Positions 54,626-63,618 of a stretch of DNA of 64,000 nt are shown piece after piece (position 1 is the first letter of the stretch; every line of letters begins with the position of its first letter). Source of the stretch: JBBQED01 sp038320345 (lineage in GTDB: Bacteria > Bacteroidota > Bacteroidia > AKYH767-A > OLB10). A program made the translations under genes and the position numbers. Below the pieces are notes generated by a model. The model saw only the letters and a list, made by a program, of their open reading frames with translations, was not told where the DNA came from and made no database searches. Location: positions 62,001 to 126,000 of the forward strand of contig JBBQED010000002.1 of assembly GCA_038320345.1 (NCBI GenBank), given 5' to 3'.

Positions 54626-54733
54626 TATTCTTGGCACCACAAAAAATATAAACAACATCCCTAAAAAAAAGAGTACCAAAGCTGTCAAGATGACTTTTTC
54701 GTATAACGTATAATAGTTCCCTGGTCTTTTCAC
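54623..54733 (-). CDS. Tiny single-span membrane protein, 36 residues (putative)
   Basis: A GTG-started frame, 10 bases after the DUF721 stop on the same strand. It encodes a basic/polar start (MKRPGNYYTLYEK), one hydrophobic helix of about 20 residues (VILTALVLFFLGMLFIFFVV) and a PRI end. Composition and position look like a real small membrane protein translated with DUF721, but there is no family match in memory and no clear ribosome-binding site. Its 3' end overlaps the ndk terminator. Confidence 0.45.
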   Translation of the reverse strand: MKRPGNYYTLYEKVILTALVLFFLGMLFIFFVVPRI

Positions 54734-54743
54734 GATCGAAAAA

Positions 54744-55034
54744 TTAACGGATATCTACCGATTCAATAACCTGCTCTTTTAATTCATTATTCATTGCTTG
54801 AATAATTTCATTCTTTTTAAATTGTAATTCCTGACGCAGCACTGAAGAATCCACCCAAATGACCAGCATTTTACCGGAAAGCCTGATTTCTCTTGTACGT
54901 TGTAAGATTGCAGGTTCCATGATATTATCCCATCCTGCTCTAACCTTTACCGTCATCATTCCATCATTGAGCCGGTAGGCTTTCAGAAGATCTTTAATAA
55001 GATCCCCTAAACTTTGATCAGTAGAATTACGCAT
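54744..55034 (-). CDS. DUF721 / DciA-like protein
   Basis: 96 residues. The pattern LGDLIKDLLKAYRLNDGMMTV, then VRAGWDNIMEPAILQRTREI and LVIWVDSSVLRQELQFKKNE, ending in LKEQVIESVDIR, is that of DUF721. In many bacteria this family is DciA, which helps load the replicative helicase. That role is inferred from family, not shown here. The tiny membrane ORF follows. Confidence 0.85.
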   Translation of the reverse strand: MRNSTDQSLGDLIKDLLKAYRLNDGMMTVKVRAGWDNIMEPAILQRTREIRLSGKMLVIWVDSSVLRQELQFKKNEIIQAMNNELKEQVIESVDIR

Positions 55035-55257
55035 GAAGGAATTTAGTAAGGTGATAAACGGTAAACAAAATCTGTTTTGGGGAGAATTATTGCATTACGA
55101 AATTACGAAAATCCTACCCGTAAGGAAGATGGATTATGTTTATTTGTCTTCAAATTCACTGAATCGGTTTAGAATGAATAGCTTCAGGAATTGAGAACTT
55201 CAACTGCATATTGTTAGTTTCCGCTCTGAAGTTCCCATTAAACGGCTTGTTTTTAAT

Positions 55258-55265
55258 TAATTTTG
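55258..55265 (+). promoter_or_regulatory. Promoter -7 element of the SAM hydroxide adenosyltransferase gene
   Basis: TAATTTTG, 8 bases before the ATG at 55274, another near-leaderless case. It rules out the TTG start at 55211. Confidence 0.45.
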
Positions 55266-55273
55266 AGCTCTGC

Positions 55274-56047
55274 ATGCAATTAGTAACTCTCACTACAGAC
55301 TGGGGAAACCGGGATCATCACGTTGGTGCTCTAAAAGGTTTACTCTATTCCGCATGCCCACAAGTTACCATTGTAGATATTTCACATAAGGTTTCTCATC
55401 ACAATATTCAACAAGCCGCCTATATTTTCAAAAATGCATTCCGAAAATTCCCGGAAAATTCAGTACATATTATTGGAGTAAATTCTTATACAGAAGAAGT
55501 ACCTGAATTACTGGCTATCAAAAAAGATGGACATTATTTTATTGGAATGAATGATGGATTTTTCTCTTTAGTTTTTGAGGAGGAACCGGTGGATATGGTA
55601 GTGGTTGAGCAAGGAGGATTACATTATACTTATTATGAATTGGAGACTGTAACTTATGCGGCTTCTCATTTATTGATGGGTAATAATGTTTATGAATTAG
55701 GATCACGTCCTGGGCATTATGAACAGAAAAAATCTTTTCTGCCAGTTATTGAAGAAGAAGTAATCCGTGGGGTTGTAATTTATATTGATGACTTTGGGAA
55801 TGTGGTAACGAACATTCATAAATCGCTATTTGACGAGCAAAAACGGGATCGAAAATTTGAAATAGTTGCCCGTAAAATGCAACATACCATAGATGAAATT
55901 TCTGAGCGTTATAGTGCGGTAGAACCAGGAGGAGCCGTTTCTATTTTTAATGCCGCTGGATATCTGGAAATTGCAATTAATCAAGATAGTGCCAGCAAAT
56001 TATTGGGACTAAAACTTAATGATAATATCCGAATTGAATTCAAATGA
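55274..56047 (+). CDS. SAM hydroxide adenosyltransferase (DUF62)
   Basis: 257 residues. Hydrolyses S-adenosylmethionine to adenosine and methionine in characterised members of the family related to fluorinases and chlorinases. Key parts are LTTDWGNRDHHVGALKGLLY (SAM and water site), DISHKVSHHNIQQAAYIF and the C-terminal IDDFGNVVTNIHKSLF. The chlorinase/fluorinase halide pocket cannot be excluded but is unlikely in a housekeeping setting. The stop overlaps the next gene by 4 bases. Confidence 0.9.
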   Translation: MQLVTLTTDWGNRDHHVGALKGLLYSACPQVTIVDISHKVSHHNIQQAAYIFKNAFRKFPENSVHIIGVNSYTEEVPELLAIKKDGHYFIGMNDGFFSLVFEEEPVDMVVVEQGGLHYTYYELETVTYAASHLLMGNNVYELGSRPGHYEQKKSFLPVIEEEVIRGVVIYIDDFGNVVTNIHKSLFDEQKRDRKFEIVARKMQHTIDEISERYSAVEPGGAVSIFNAAGYLEIAINQDSASKLLGLKLNDNIRIEFK

Positions 56048-56334
56048 TCACCCGAATTGTCAGGCTAACTTTACAAGAAGATAAGATCTCAGAATTTAAA
56101 AAGCATTTTGAATCTTCGTATGAAAAGATTCGTCATTTTGAAGGTTGTTTGTTTTTATCGCTCTATGAAGATGTTGATGCGCCTCATGTTTTAATTACTT
56201 TCAGCAAATGGGATTCGACGGAGAGTCTCGAAATTTATAGGAAGTCAGAGGTATTCAAATCTACTTGGAACAAGGTCAAACCTCTTTTCAAAGATGCAGC
56301 TACTGCTTTCTCGATGCAGGAAATCAGAAATTAA
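56044..56334 (+). CDS. ABM-family (antibiotic biosynthesis monooxygenase fold) protein
   Basis: 96 residues, a ferredoxin-like dimeric fold. It starts TRIVRLTLQEDKISEFKKHF and has FEGCLFLSLYEDVDAPHVLI and SKWDSTESLEIYRKSEVFKS. These small proteins are quinol or heme-related oxygenases or have unknown roles; there is no clear catalytic residue here. It overlaps the upstream gene by 4 bases and is convergent with the AlkB-type gene by 4 bases. Confidence 0.85.
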   Translation: MITRIVRLTLQEDKISEFKKHFESSYEKIRHFEGCLFLSLYEDVDAPHVLITFSKWDSTESLEIYRKSEVFKSTWNKVKPLFKDAATAFSMQEIRN

Positions 56335-57398
56335 GTTGATAGTGTTTCCGGGACTATTATTTGCCTCTTAAATTCCCGCTTCATCACATAGAACCAAATT
56401 GGAGGGAAAAGCGTGAGTAACATCATGCCCGGATAACCGGTTGGCATTTGCGGGCTACTTTCAAAATGACGAAGTAACTGAAATGGTTTGCTTGCTTTAT
56501 AATGATGATCGCTATGTCGTGAAAGTTCAAAAAGCATCAATCTACCGATCACATGGTCAGAATTCCAAGAATGATAATGCATAACTTTTTCATAATTCCC
56601 TTCTGCATTTTGCTTACGCATCAATCCATAATGCTCAATGTAATTTACAGTTTCAAGGAGTAATATTCCCATCAACGCTGCTCCCAGAAAACACATAGTT
56701 GCTAAACCTCCGAATGCTTTATACACCGACCATAATAAGGTGAGTTCGAGCAAATGATAAATGATCATTTCATTATAGACGGAAAAGAAATGATGACCTG
56801 CTTTTTTGAGTCTTTTTTTCTCTAGCATCCAAGCTGACCAGTAACTAAACCAAACGGTACGGATCCAGAATTTATAAATACTTTCTCCCATTCTTGCACT
56901 GGCAGGATCCTCTCTTGTGCCTACCCTTTTATGATGACCACGATTATGTTCAATGAAAAAGTGCATATAAAGAGACGACAACAACTGTGTTTTAGCTATT
57001 GTTTTAGCAAACCAGCTTTTACGATGACCTAGTTCATGAGCTACATTTATTCCAAAGATCCCACACATCAATCCCATACTGAGTGTATATCCTACTAAAT
57101 CAGTAGTTGTATAGCCTCCTTTTGCAACCTTATGTAAGAATAACCAGAGGAGATAATATAAAACTGGCAGTGATAAATACAATACCAAATCATAAAGAGG
57201 GTCATTGGCAGCTACCTCTACTTCTGCATCACTCAGGTTTTTAGCAGAAGGTTTAAAAAATAATTCTAGAAAAGGAATCACTAGAAAAGCATATATAACA
57301 GGCAAAAATGTTAACCAACCATGACTTCTGAATGCAATCCAGACCGTCATGGGAGCAGTAAAGGCAATCAGATACTTTAAAGCCCGCCAAGGTTTCAT
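56331..57398 (-). CDS. AlkB-type membrane hydroxylase (alkane 1-monooxygenase-like)
   Basis: 355 residues with about six membrane helices and the diiron histidine motifs of the integral membrane desaturase/hydroxylase group: HELGHRK, NRGHHKR, NYIEHYG and SRHSDHHYK. This set is characteristic of alkane hydroxylases, which need rubredoxin and a reductase that are not seen nearby. Other hydroxylases in the group are possible. I used the ATG at 57398 (MKPWRALKYL) because longer starts run into the promoter of the divergent COX III gene. Confidence 0.85.
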   Translation of the reverse strand: MKPWRALKYLIAFTAPMTVWIAFRSHGWLTFLPVIYAFLVIPFLELFFKPSAKNLSDAEVEVAANDPLYDLVLYLSLPVLYYLLWLFLHKVAKGGYTTTDLVGYTLSMGLMCGIFGINVAHELGHRKSWFAKTIAKTQLLSSLYMHFFIEHNRGHHKRVGTREDPASARMGESIYKFWIRTVWFSYWSAWMLEKKRLKKAGHHFFSVYNEMIIYHLLELTLLWSVYKAFGGLATMCFLGAALMGILLLETVNYIEHYGLMRKQNAEGNYEKVMHYHSWNSDHVIGRLMLFELSRHSDHHYKASKPFQLLRHFESSPQMPTGYPGMMLLTLFPPIWFYVMKREFKRQIIVPETLST

Positions 57399-57505
57399 CA
57401 GATAAACTTTTTGCCAATTTACGAAAAACAATATTTGGACAGATGCGTTTTGTAATAGTAATCTTGCAATACGAGAGTTCTCTGCGAATTCTTCTCCACT
57501 TAAAG

Positions 57506-57537
57506 TTTGCATGGTATTATTGGTATGCTTATATTTG
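57506..57537 (+). promoter_or_regulatory. Promoter of the COX III-like gene (-33 and -7)
   Basis: TTTG at 57506-57509, 20 bases, then TATATTTG at 57530-57537: the full Bacteroidota sigma-A pattern, 26 bases before the ATG. The best-formed promoter in the window. Confidence 0.65.
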
Positions 57538-57563
57538 AATAAAGGATTCTTCATTTCACCTCT

Positions 57564-58193
57564 ATGGACGGAAATCAAACAGGAAGAGAAAAGCGGTCAT
57601 TGACGAGTCACGAACTCCATGAACGACAACATCCATTAAAAACCTATCTTTTTTTCGGACTGGTTGGGAGTAGTATTCTTTTCTTATCACTGCTATTCAT
57701 GTATATCATCTGGAGTTCTCATAATCCTCCTTTGCAGCATTTTCAGATGCCGAAAGCATTTATGATGAGTACAGTAATTCTTTTGTTTAGCAGCTTTACA
57801 ATTAATAATTCGTTGAAAGCATTCAAAAACGACGAAACTAAAAATCTGTTGATTAGTTTATCAGGTTCGTTAGGATTAGCAGTAATTTTTGCAATCTTAC
57901 AAATCTGGGGATGGAAAAGTCTTTATGATGGAGGATTTTTCCTCAATGGGGAGGCTGGAATTTCGTTTTTATACATTGTTACCGCATTGCACTTTCTTCA
58001 TCTTGGCGCCGGAATGCTCTACCTATTTTTTCTATGTCTAAAAGCTTTCGATAATTGGAATGACCCGGTGAGAGCGCTACTCTTCTTCTCTAACAAACAT
58101 GAAGGAACGCGGATAGAGCTGATGAACACATATTGGCATTTTATTGATGCGCTATGGATCGTACTTTTTTTCTCTTTTCTCTTTTCGCTCTAG
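57564..58193 (+). CDS. Cytochrome c oxidase subunit III-like protein
   Basis: 209 residues, five membrane helices as in the short type of heme-copper oxidase subunit III. Family features are FGLVGSSILFLSLLFMYII in helix 1, FMMSTVILLFSSFTINNSL, TALHFLHLGAGMLYL and YWHFIDALWIVLFF at the end. Subunits I and II are not in this window, so it is an orphan. It may work with an oxidase encoded elsewhere. Confidence 0.88.
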   Translation: MDGNQTGREKRSLTSHELHERQHPLKTYLFFGLVGSSILFLSLLFMYIIWSSHNPPLQHFQMPKAFMMSTVILLFSSFTINNSLKAFKNDETKNLLISLSGSLGLAVIFAILQIWGWKSLYDGGFFLNGEAGISFLYIVTALHFLHLGAGMLYLFFLCLKAFDNWNDPVRALLFFSNKHEGTRIELMNTYWHFIDALWIVLFFSFLFSL

Positions 58194-58289
58194 GTTAAGT
58201 CAGTATCTTAACTGTCATATTATGGAGAATTGAACATGATCTGTTGATATTGACTAATTCATTAAGTTAAAACCTGAGGGAGATTCGCT

Positions 58290-58297
58290 TATTTTTG
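58290..58297 (+). promoter_or_regulatory. Promoter -7 element of the small secreted gene
   Basis: TATTTTTG, 32 bases before the ATG at 58330. Confidence 0.45.
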
Positions 58298-58329
58298 TTA
58301 TCTGAAATCCAAAGAATTGTCATAGGAGA

Positions 58330-58770
58330 ATGAAAAAACTAATTTTTATAGGGTTTACTGCAATTATCCTTCTGTCAATGTCCAATCTGGCTATAGCACA
58401 GAAAACGAAGTCTACCCAAAGTGCATACCGTAAATCACCTGTTTGGATTGATATGATGAATGCGGAACATGTAAATTTCTTTGAAGTGAAATCTGCCTTT
58501 GAAATTTATTGGGAAAAGCGGGAATTACCCAAAGAGGAAGAAGATATTATCGGACAGAAATTCGCGACTGAAACTGACCGAAAAGAAAAATCAACTTGGT
58601 TGAAGAAACTTTTTGGAGATAAAAGAGAAGTGGAGGAAAGCAAAATGGCTTACGAAGTAAAACGGTATCGGTTCTGGTGTTTAAATATGAGTCCTTGGGT
58701 TCAGGAAGATGGGAGTATTCTTCCTCCTGAAAAAAGACTTGAGATCATGCAATCTTTAAGAAAACCTTAG
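58330..58770 (+). CDS. Small secreted protein preceding the BNR/PKD protein
   Basis: 146 residues with a signal peptide ending AIAQ. The mature part is charged and helical: SPVWIDMMNAEHVNFFEVKS, then FEIYWEKRELPKEEEDIIGQ and FWCLNMSPWVQEDGSILPPE. No family recognised. It ends 28 bases before the ATG-containing frame of the large T9SS protein, so the two are likely one transcript and may form a pair. Confidence 0.7.
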   Translation: MKKLIFIGFTAIILLSMSNLAIAQKTKSTQSAYRKSPVWIDMMNAEHVNFFEVKSAFEIYWEKRELPKEEEDIIGQKFATETDRKEKSTWLKKLFGDKREVEESKMAYEVKRYRFWCLNMSPWVQEDGSILPPEKRLEIMQSLRKP

Positions 58771-58819
58771 TTTGATTATACTTTCCTGAACTACATTTAT
58801 GATTAATCTTAAAGATGAA

Positions 58820-61800
58820 ATGAGAATTAGCAAGACGATCATTTTTGGTTTTTTATTTTTCTTTTTTTCATGGAATGTCGATGCTCAAATTGCCGGTTCA
58901 TGGCAGCCAATAGGTCCTGATATTTTCCCGACCAATGTAAGTGGACAGATTAATGGAATTGGCAGAATCACACAAATTAAATTTCATCCATCTGACTCTA
59001 ATACCATCTTTGCAACCAGTGCTTCTGGTGGACTATGGATAAGTCATGATAATGCTTTAACATGGCAAGTAAGTGGAACAGATAAATTTCCGAATATACA
59101 ATGTGCATCGGTATGTGTAGATTATGTTAATGACAGCATTTTATATGTTGGAACTGGCGATCCTAATTATTACGGAAATGGTTATGGGATTTATAAAAGT
59201 ATTGATAAAGGTTCTAATTGGTTGCAATCTACAACTGGTTTAGGTAACCGACTTGTTGTTGAAATATTAATGGATCCTGATGATCATAATGTATTAGTTG
59301 CAGCTACTAACGGAGGTATTTACAAAAGTTTAAATGGAGGAGTCAGCTGGAATGCTAAACTTGGTAGCGGCACTTTTACCGACATGAAACTTCGTCCTGC
59401 ACCAGGTTCCAGAACTTTATATGCTTGCACTTTTTCTTCTTTTTATCTTTCTTCCGATTTTGGGGAAACGTGGAGTTTAATCACAAACGGAACTGCTATT
59501 CCGGGAGGTGGATCAGGAGATGGTTTTAGAATAGCAGTAACTCCCGCAGATACCAATCTAGTTTATGTAGGAATGGTAAAAGATGAAGGAACTATATTGA
59601 AATCAAATGATGGCGGGTTAACTTTTATCACCGTATATCATAATCCAACACAAAGTCTGTTAGGCTATGATGCTAATGGAGGCGGTCAAGGCAATTACAA
59701 CTTTTCAATGACTGCTGATCCCATTGATCCGAATACCCTATACACCGCTTCACATGTTGTTTGGAAGTCGACCGATGGAGGCATTACATGGACTCAATTG
59801 ACCCAATGGTTTGCAGTGTTACATACAGATATGCATCATATAGTTTTTAATCCATATAATTCTAGTCAGCTCTTTAATGCTAATGATGGAGGGATTTTTT
59901 TAAGTACGAATGGAGGAACAAACTGGACTCCCAAAAGTGATGGACTAGCCGCTACTGAATGTTACCATGCGGCTTTAAATCCACTAAGGAATGATATGAT
60001 CAGTATCGGAACTCAGGATAATGGAGAGTTGTATAAAATAAATTCTCTCTGGAAAACCAACCGTGGAGGTGATTGGGGCTCGAGGATGGCATATGATTTC
60101 CTAAATCAAAACAGGGTTTATTATTATGATACCGGTAATAGAAGGAATATTCTGGGAGGACCCGAACAACAGTTCAATTTACCTTTTTCATCCACCAATA
60201 ACAGTGAGTATGGATTCACTGAACTTAACGCAAATCTGGCAGTAGTTGCAAAAAATGATATTTGGGTTTCCACGGATATGAGCAGCTTCTTACCCAACTG
60301 GAATCAAGTTGGCAATATTAATAGTCAAATCAAATCGATCCATATTTCATACAATAATGAAAATGTACTCTATGCAGTTGCAGCAAATTCGAGAATATAT
60401 AGGACGGATGATTTACTGAGTGGTTCATCTACATTTGTTGATTACAACACTCCTACGTCGGTGGCAGCTGGAACTGATGTTACCACTGTTGTAGGAGATA
60501 CCAATGTAGTTTATCTGACTTGTGGACATCATGTATATCGTTCGAATGATAAAGGTGCTACATGGGCTAATCAAACATATAATTTACCAACGATTAACAT
60601 TATTAAAATTCACCATGATAAATTTAGTACAGATGAATCCGTTTATATAGCATCAGCATTAGGAGTCTGGTACAAAAATAAATTCATGAACGGTTGGTTG
60701 AATTATTCAGCGGGCTTACCAACTATTGCTGGAATAACGGATTTCATGATTTTCAATGATGGGACATCAACTAGTAAATTAAGAGTTTCTTATTACGGAA
60801 GAGGCGTTTGGGAATCTCCGTTAAATAGAAATTTCTCTCCTGTAGCTGCTTTTAGTTCAAATGCTTCAATTTTTTGCGCTGGAGAAACCACGATTTTTTC
60901 TGATGATAGTTATGGAAGTCCTACCTCTAGAAACTGGAACTTTCCAGGAGGGCAGCCTGCTACGGACACAAGCGCAAATCCACAAATTACTTATAATTCA
61001 TCCGGATTATTTCCTGTTTCACTTTCTGTATCGAATGCATATGGTTCCAATACCACAACTAAATCATCTTATATTTTAGTTACTTCTCCGCAGTCGATAC
61101 CTCTCTCCACTGGATTTGAACAGTCTACCTTTCCACCTTTTACCTGGAGAAATTCAGATGCAGGTTCAGATGATTTAACATGGGAACATAACACCACAAT
61201 TGGAGGTTATGCTCTTAGTACTTCAAGCTGTTATATCAACAATTATAATATAGATGGAGGGGGAACAGAAGATGAATTGATTACGGTACCTGTAAACTTC
61301 CAAGATGTGGATAGTGGTATACTCACGTTTGATGTAGCTTATGCAAGGTATAATACAAGTTATAGTGATTCACTTTCGGTATTGGTAAGTACAGATTGTG
61401 GTGATACGTGGACTGAAATTTATATGAAAGGAGGTTCTGATCTTGCAACCGCACCTGACCAAGCAAATCTATTTGTACCTTCTCCTACCGAATGGAGAAC
61501 TGATTCGATTGATTTGATTGCTTATTCCGGTTTTCCATCTGTTACCTTTTCTTTCAGAAATCATGCGCATTACGGCCAGGCTTTATACTTGGATAATATT
61601 CTAGTCACCAGCACGCCAACTACCCCACCACAAGCTGGATTTACTGCATACAATACAATCACTTGCCTGGGTGGAAGTGTTCAGTTTGCTGATGCAAGTA
61701 GTGCAAATCCTTCAAACTGGAGTTGGTCGTTTCCTGGAGGAAATCCATCTATCAGTACTGATCAACAACCCGTGATAAATTATAGTACTGCCGGACAATA

Positions 61801-62362
61801 TCCCGTAACCTTAACTGTCGGAAATGCTCTTGGGAATTCCACAGTTACAATACCTGCATACATTACCGTTAATGCTGGCCCAGCTGTTCCTACAATTACT
61901 GCACTTGGCAATAGCGTAATCAGTAGTTTGGCATTTTTCTATCAATGGTATTTCAATGGGTCATTAATCCAGGGAGCTAATGGGCAAAACTATACTGGTA
62001 TGGTCTCTGGGTCTTATTCTGTAGAAACAGGTGATTCTCTAGGTTGTAGTAGTTTCTCAGCGAGTTATCCATTAGTGGTCACAGGAATTTCAACAATTAG
62101 TAGGAAGGAAACCGAATTGCAAATTTTCCCGAATCCAACTTCTGATAAAACTCAAATTAATTTATCTGGATTTAAAGGTAAAAAGTTCGAAATAATATTG
62201 ACAGATTTGGTGGGTAGAGTATTGAAACAGGAAATAAAATTAATATCAGGAAATGAAAAGATAATATATATTAATGCAAGTGAATATAACAGTGGCATTT
62301 ATTTTATCCGTGTAAAAGATGAATTGAATCAAAGTGGCACCGCTCGATTAATTATTGATTAA
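58820..62362 (+). CDS. Large T9SS cargo: BNR/sortilin-like propeller, PKD domains, type A sorting tail
   Basis: About 1,180 residues. The signal peptide (MRISKTIIFGFLFF, ending VDAQ) argues for the ATG at 58820; the ATG at 58799 adds seven acidic-containing residues. A propeller (about 25-670) carries many Asp-box repeats: SIDKGSNW, SLNGGVSW, SSDFGETW, STDGGITW, STNGGTNW and SNDKGATW. PKD-like domains lie near 675-755 and 945-1025 (FPGGQPATDTSANPQITYNS, FPGGNPSISTDQQPVINYS). A jelly-roll-like domain (about 760-930) lies between them. The final 80 residues form a T9SS type A domain (IFPNPTSDKTQINLSG). A surface adhesin or glycan-binding role is plausible. Confidence 0.88.
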   Translation: MRISKTIIFGFLFFFFSWNVDAQIAGSWQPIGPDIFPTNVSGQINGIGRITQIKFHPSDSNTIFATSASGGLWISHDNALTWQVSGTDKFPNIQCASVCVDYVNDSILYVGTGDPNYYGNGYGIYKSIDKGSNWLQSTTGLGNRLVVEILMDPDDHNVLVAATNGGIYKSLNGGVSWNAKLGSGTFTDMKLRPAPGSRTLYACTFSSFYLSSDFGETWSLITNGTAIPGGGSGDGFRIAVTPADTNLVYVGMVKDEGTILKSNDGGLTFITVYHNPTQSLLGYDANGGGQGNYNFSMTADPIDPNTLYTASHVVWKSTDGGITWTQLTQWFAVLHTDMHHIVFNPYNSSQLFNANDGGIFLSTNGGTNWTPKSDGLAATECYHAALNPLRNDMISIGTQDNGELYKINSLWKTNRGGDWGSRMAYDFLNQNRVYYYDTGNRRNILGGPEQQFNLPFSSTNNSEYGFTELNANLAVVAKNDIWVSTDMSSFLPNWNQVGNINSQIKSIHISYNNENVLYAVAANSRIYRTDDLLSGSSTFVDYNTPTSVAAGTDVTTVVGDTNVVYLTCGHHVYRSNDKGATWANQTYNLPTINIIKIHHDKFSTDESVYIASALGVWYKNKFMNGWLNYSAGLPTIAGITDFMIFNDGTSTSKLRVSYYGRGVWESPLNRNFSPVAAFSSNASIFCAGETTIFSDDSYGSPTSRNWNFPGGQPATDTSANPQITYNSSGLFPVSLSVSNAYGSNTTTKSSYILVTSPQSIPLSTGFEQSTFPPFTWRNSDAGSDDLTWEHNTTIGGYALSTSSCYINNYNIDGGGTEDELITVPVNFQDVDSGILTFDVAYARYNTSYSDSLSVLVSTDCGDTWTEIYMKGGSDLATAPDQANLFVPSPTEWRTDSIDLIAYSGFPSVTFSFRNHAHYGQALYLDNILVTSTPTTPPQAGFTAYNTITCLGGSVQFADASSANPSNWSWSFPGGNPSISTDQQPVINYSTAGQYPVTLTVGNALGNSTVTIPAYITVNAGPAVPTITALGNSVISSLAFFYQWYFNGSLIQGANGQNYTGMVSGSYSVETGDSLGCSSFSASYPLVVTGISTISRKETELQIFPNPTSDKTQINLSGFKGKKFEIILTDLVGRVLKQEIKLISGNEKIIYINASEYNSGIYFIRVKDELNQSGTARLIID

Positions 62363-62673
62363 AGATAGTTCTCCTCCTTTTTCCATAGCCGATTTTTTTG
62401 TTACGGTCTAGTGAAAACTTCAACCAGTAAAACTTCTAAGTGCTATTTTCAATCCGAATTCAAGTAGAATAATTTTACCTGTTTTACGTAACGGCTTTAG
62501 CATAATGAGTGAATCTCCAATTTCACCGATTCTCTTCCCCATTATTTTCCATTTATAGAAGGATTACGATCACTAGAGGAGCTAAGAGAAAGTGATTTAA
62601 GAAACAGATGAAGAATTCTACCTAAAGCTTGTTGTCTTTTGATAGTTTTGCACCTTAAAATAATTTAACAAAT
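62363..62673. other. Intergenic spacer, 311 bases
   Basis: Between the large T9SS gene and the dehydrogenase gene. Only the dehydrogenase promoter element near the right edge is seen; no gene, repeat or hairpin with a T-run. Confidence 0.6.
62643..62650 (+). promoter_or_regulatory. Promoter -7 element of the hydroxyacyl-CoA dehydrogenase gene
   Basis: TAGTTTTG, 23 bases before the ATG, with TTG repeats near 62627-62633 upstream. Confidence 0.5.
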
Positions 62674-63561
62674 ATGAATAAGGTTGCAGTGATCGGCTCT
62701 GGACAAATGGGTAATGGGATAGCTCATGTTTTTGCACAACAGGGTTTTCAAGTTACCATGATTGATATCCGTCAGGAAGCATTGGATAAAGGTCTGCTGA
62801 CGATACAATCAAATCTGGATCGTCAGTTAACGAAAGGCACTATCACAGAAGAAATAAAAGCGAAAACACTTGAAAATATCCAGCTTAATATTTCTTTGAA
62901 AGAAGGTGTTTCAAATGCAGATCTCGTAATTGAAGCTGCCACTGAAAATTTAGATTTGAAATTAAAAATCTTCGCTGATCTTGATCAGTTTACTAAACCG
63001 GAATGTATATTAGCGAGTAATACTTCATCCATTTCAATCACCAAAATTGCATCGGCAACTAAAAGAGGTGGCCAAGTAATTGGAATGCATTTCATGAATC
63101 CTGTTCCAGTGATGAAGTTAGTTGAAATCATTAGAGGATATAATACTTCAGATGAAGTAACTAAAACAATATTTACTATTTCCGAGAAATTGGGTAAGAT
63201 TCCAGTTGAAGTTAATGACTATCCAGGTTTTATCGCGAACAGAATCTTAATGCCCATGATCAATGAAGCCATTTATTCATTGTATGAAGGAGTTGCTGGA
63301 GTAATGGAAATAGATACTGTTATGAAGTTGGGTATGGCTCATCCAATGGGTCCTTTGCAACTTGCAGATTTCATTGGTCTTGATACTTGTTTAAGTATTC
63401 TCAAAGTTTTACATGATGGCTTTGGAAATCCGAAATATGCACCCTGTCCCCTCCTTGTAAATATGGTAGTGAGCGGAAATCATGGAATAAAAAGTGGTGA
63501 AGGATTTTATCAATATACCAAAGGAAGTAAGGACCTTGTGGTAGCTCCTAATTTTAAATAA
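62674..63561 (+). CDS. 3-hydroxybutyryl-CoA (3-hydroxyacyl-CoA) dehydrogenase
   Basis: 295 residues. NAD-binding start VIGSGQMGNGIAHVFAQQGF. LASNTSSISITKIASATK, then GMHFMNPVPVMKLVEII (catalytic His, Asn) and the C-terminal GFIANRILMPMINEAIYSL and MGPLQLADFIGLDTCL are those of Hbd/PaaH/FadB-type enzymes. It oxidises a 3-hydroxyacyl-CoA, which fits both beta-oxidation and the last steps of phenylacetate breakdown begun by PaaZ. The two are 55 kb apart in this window, so the link is by pathway only. Confidence 0.94.
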   Translation: MNKVAVIGSGQMGNGIAHVFAQQGFQVTMIDIRQEALDKGLLTIQSNLDRQLTKGTITEEIKAKTLENIQLNISLKEGVSNADLVIEAATENLDLKLKIFADLDQFTKPECILASNTSSISITKIASATKRGGQVIGMHFMNPVPVMKLVEIIRGYNTSDEVTKTIFTISEKLGKIPVEVNDYPGFIANRILMPMINEAIYSLYEGVAGVMEIDTVMKLGMAHPMGPLQLADFIGLDTCLSILKVLHDGFGNPKYAPCPLLVNMVVSGNHGIKSGEGFYQYTKGSKDLVVAPNFK

Positions 63562-63618
63562 ATTAGTTTCCATAGTAACAGTAACACCTCCGATATCACC
63601 GTAAACATTGAATGTAAG

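Noticed and set aside
57399..57578. N-terminal extension of the AlkB-type protein
   Set aside because: It crosses the well-formed COX III promoter and adds 60 residues not typical of the family.
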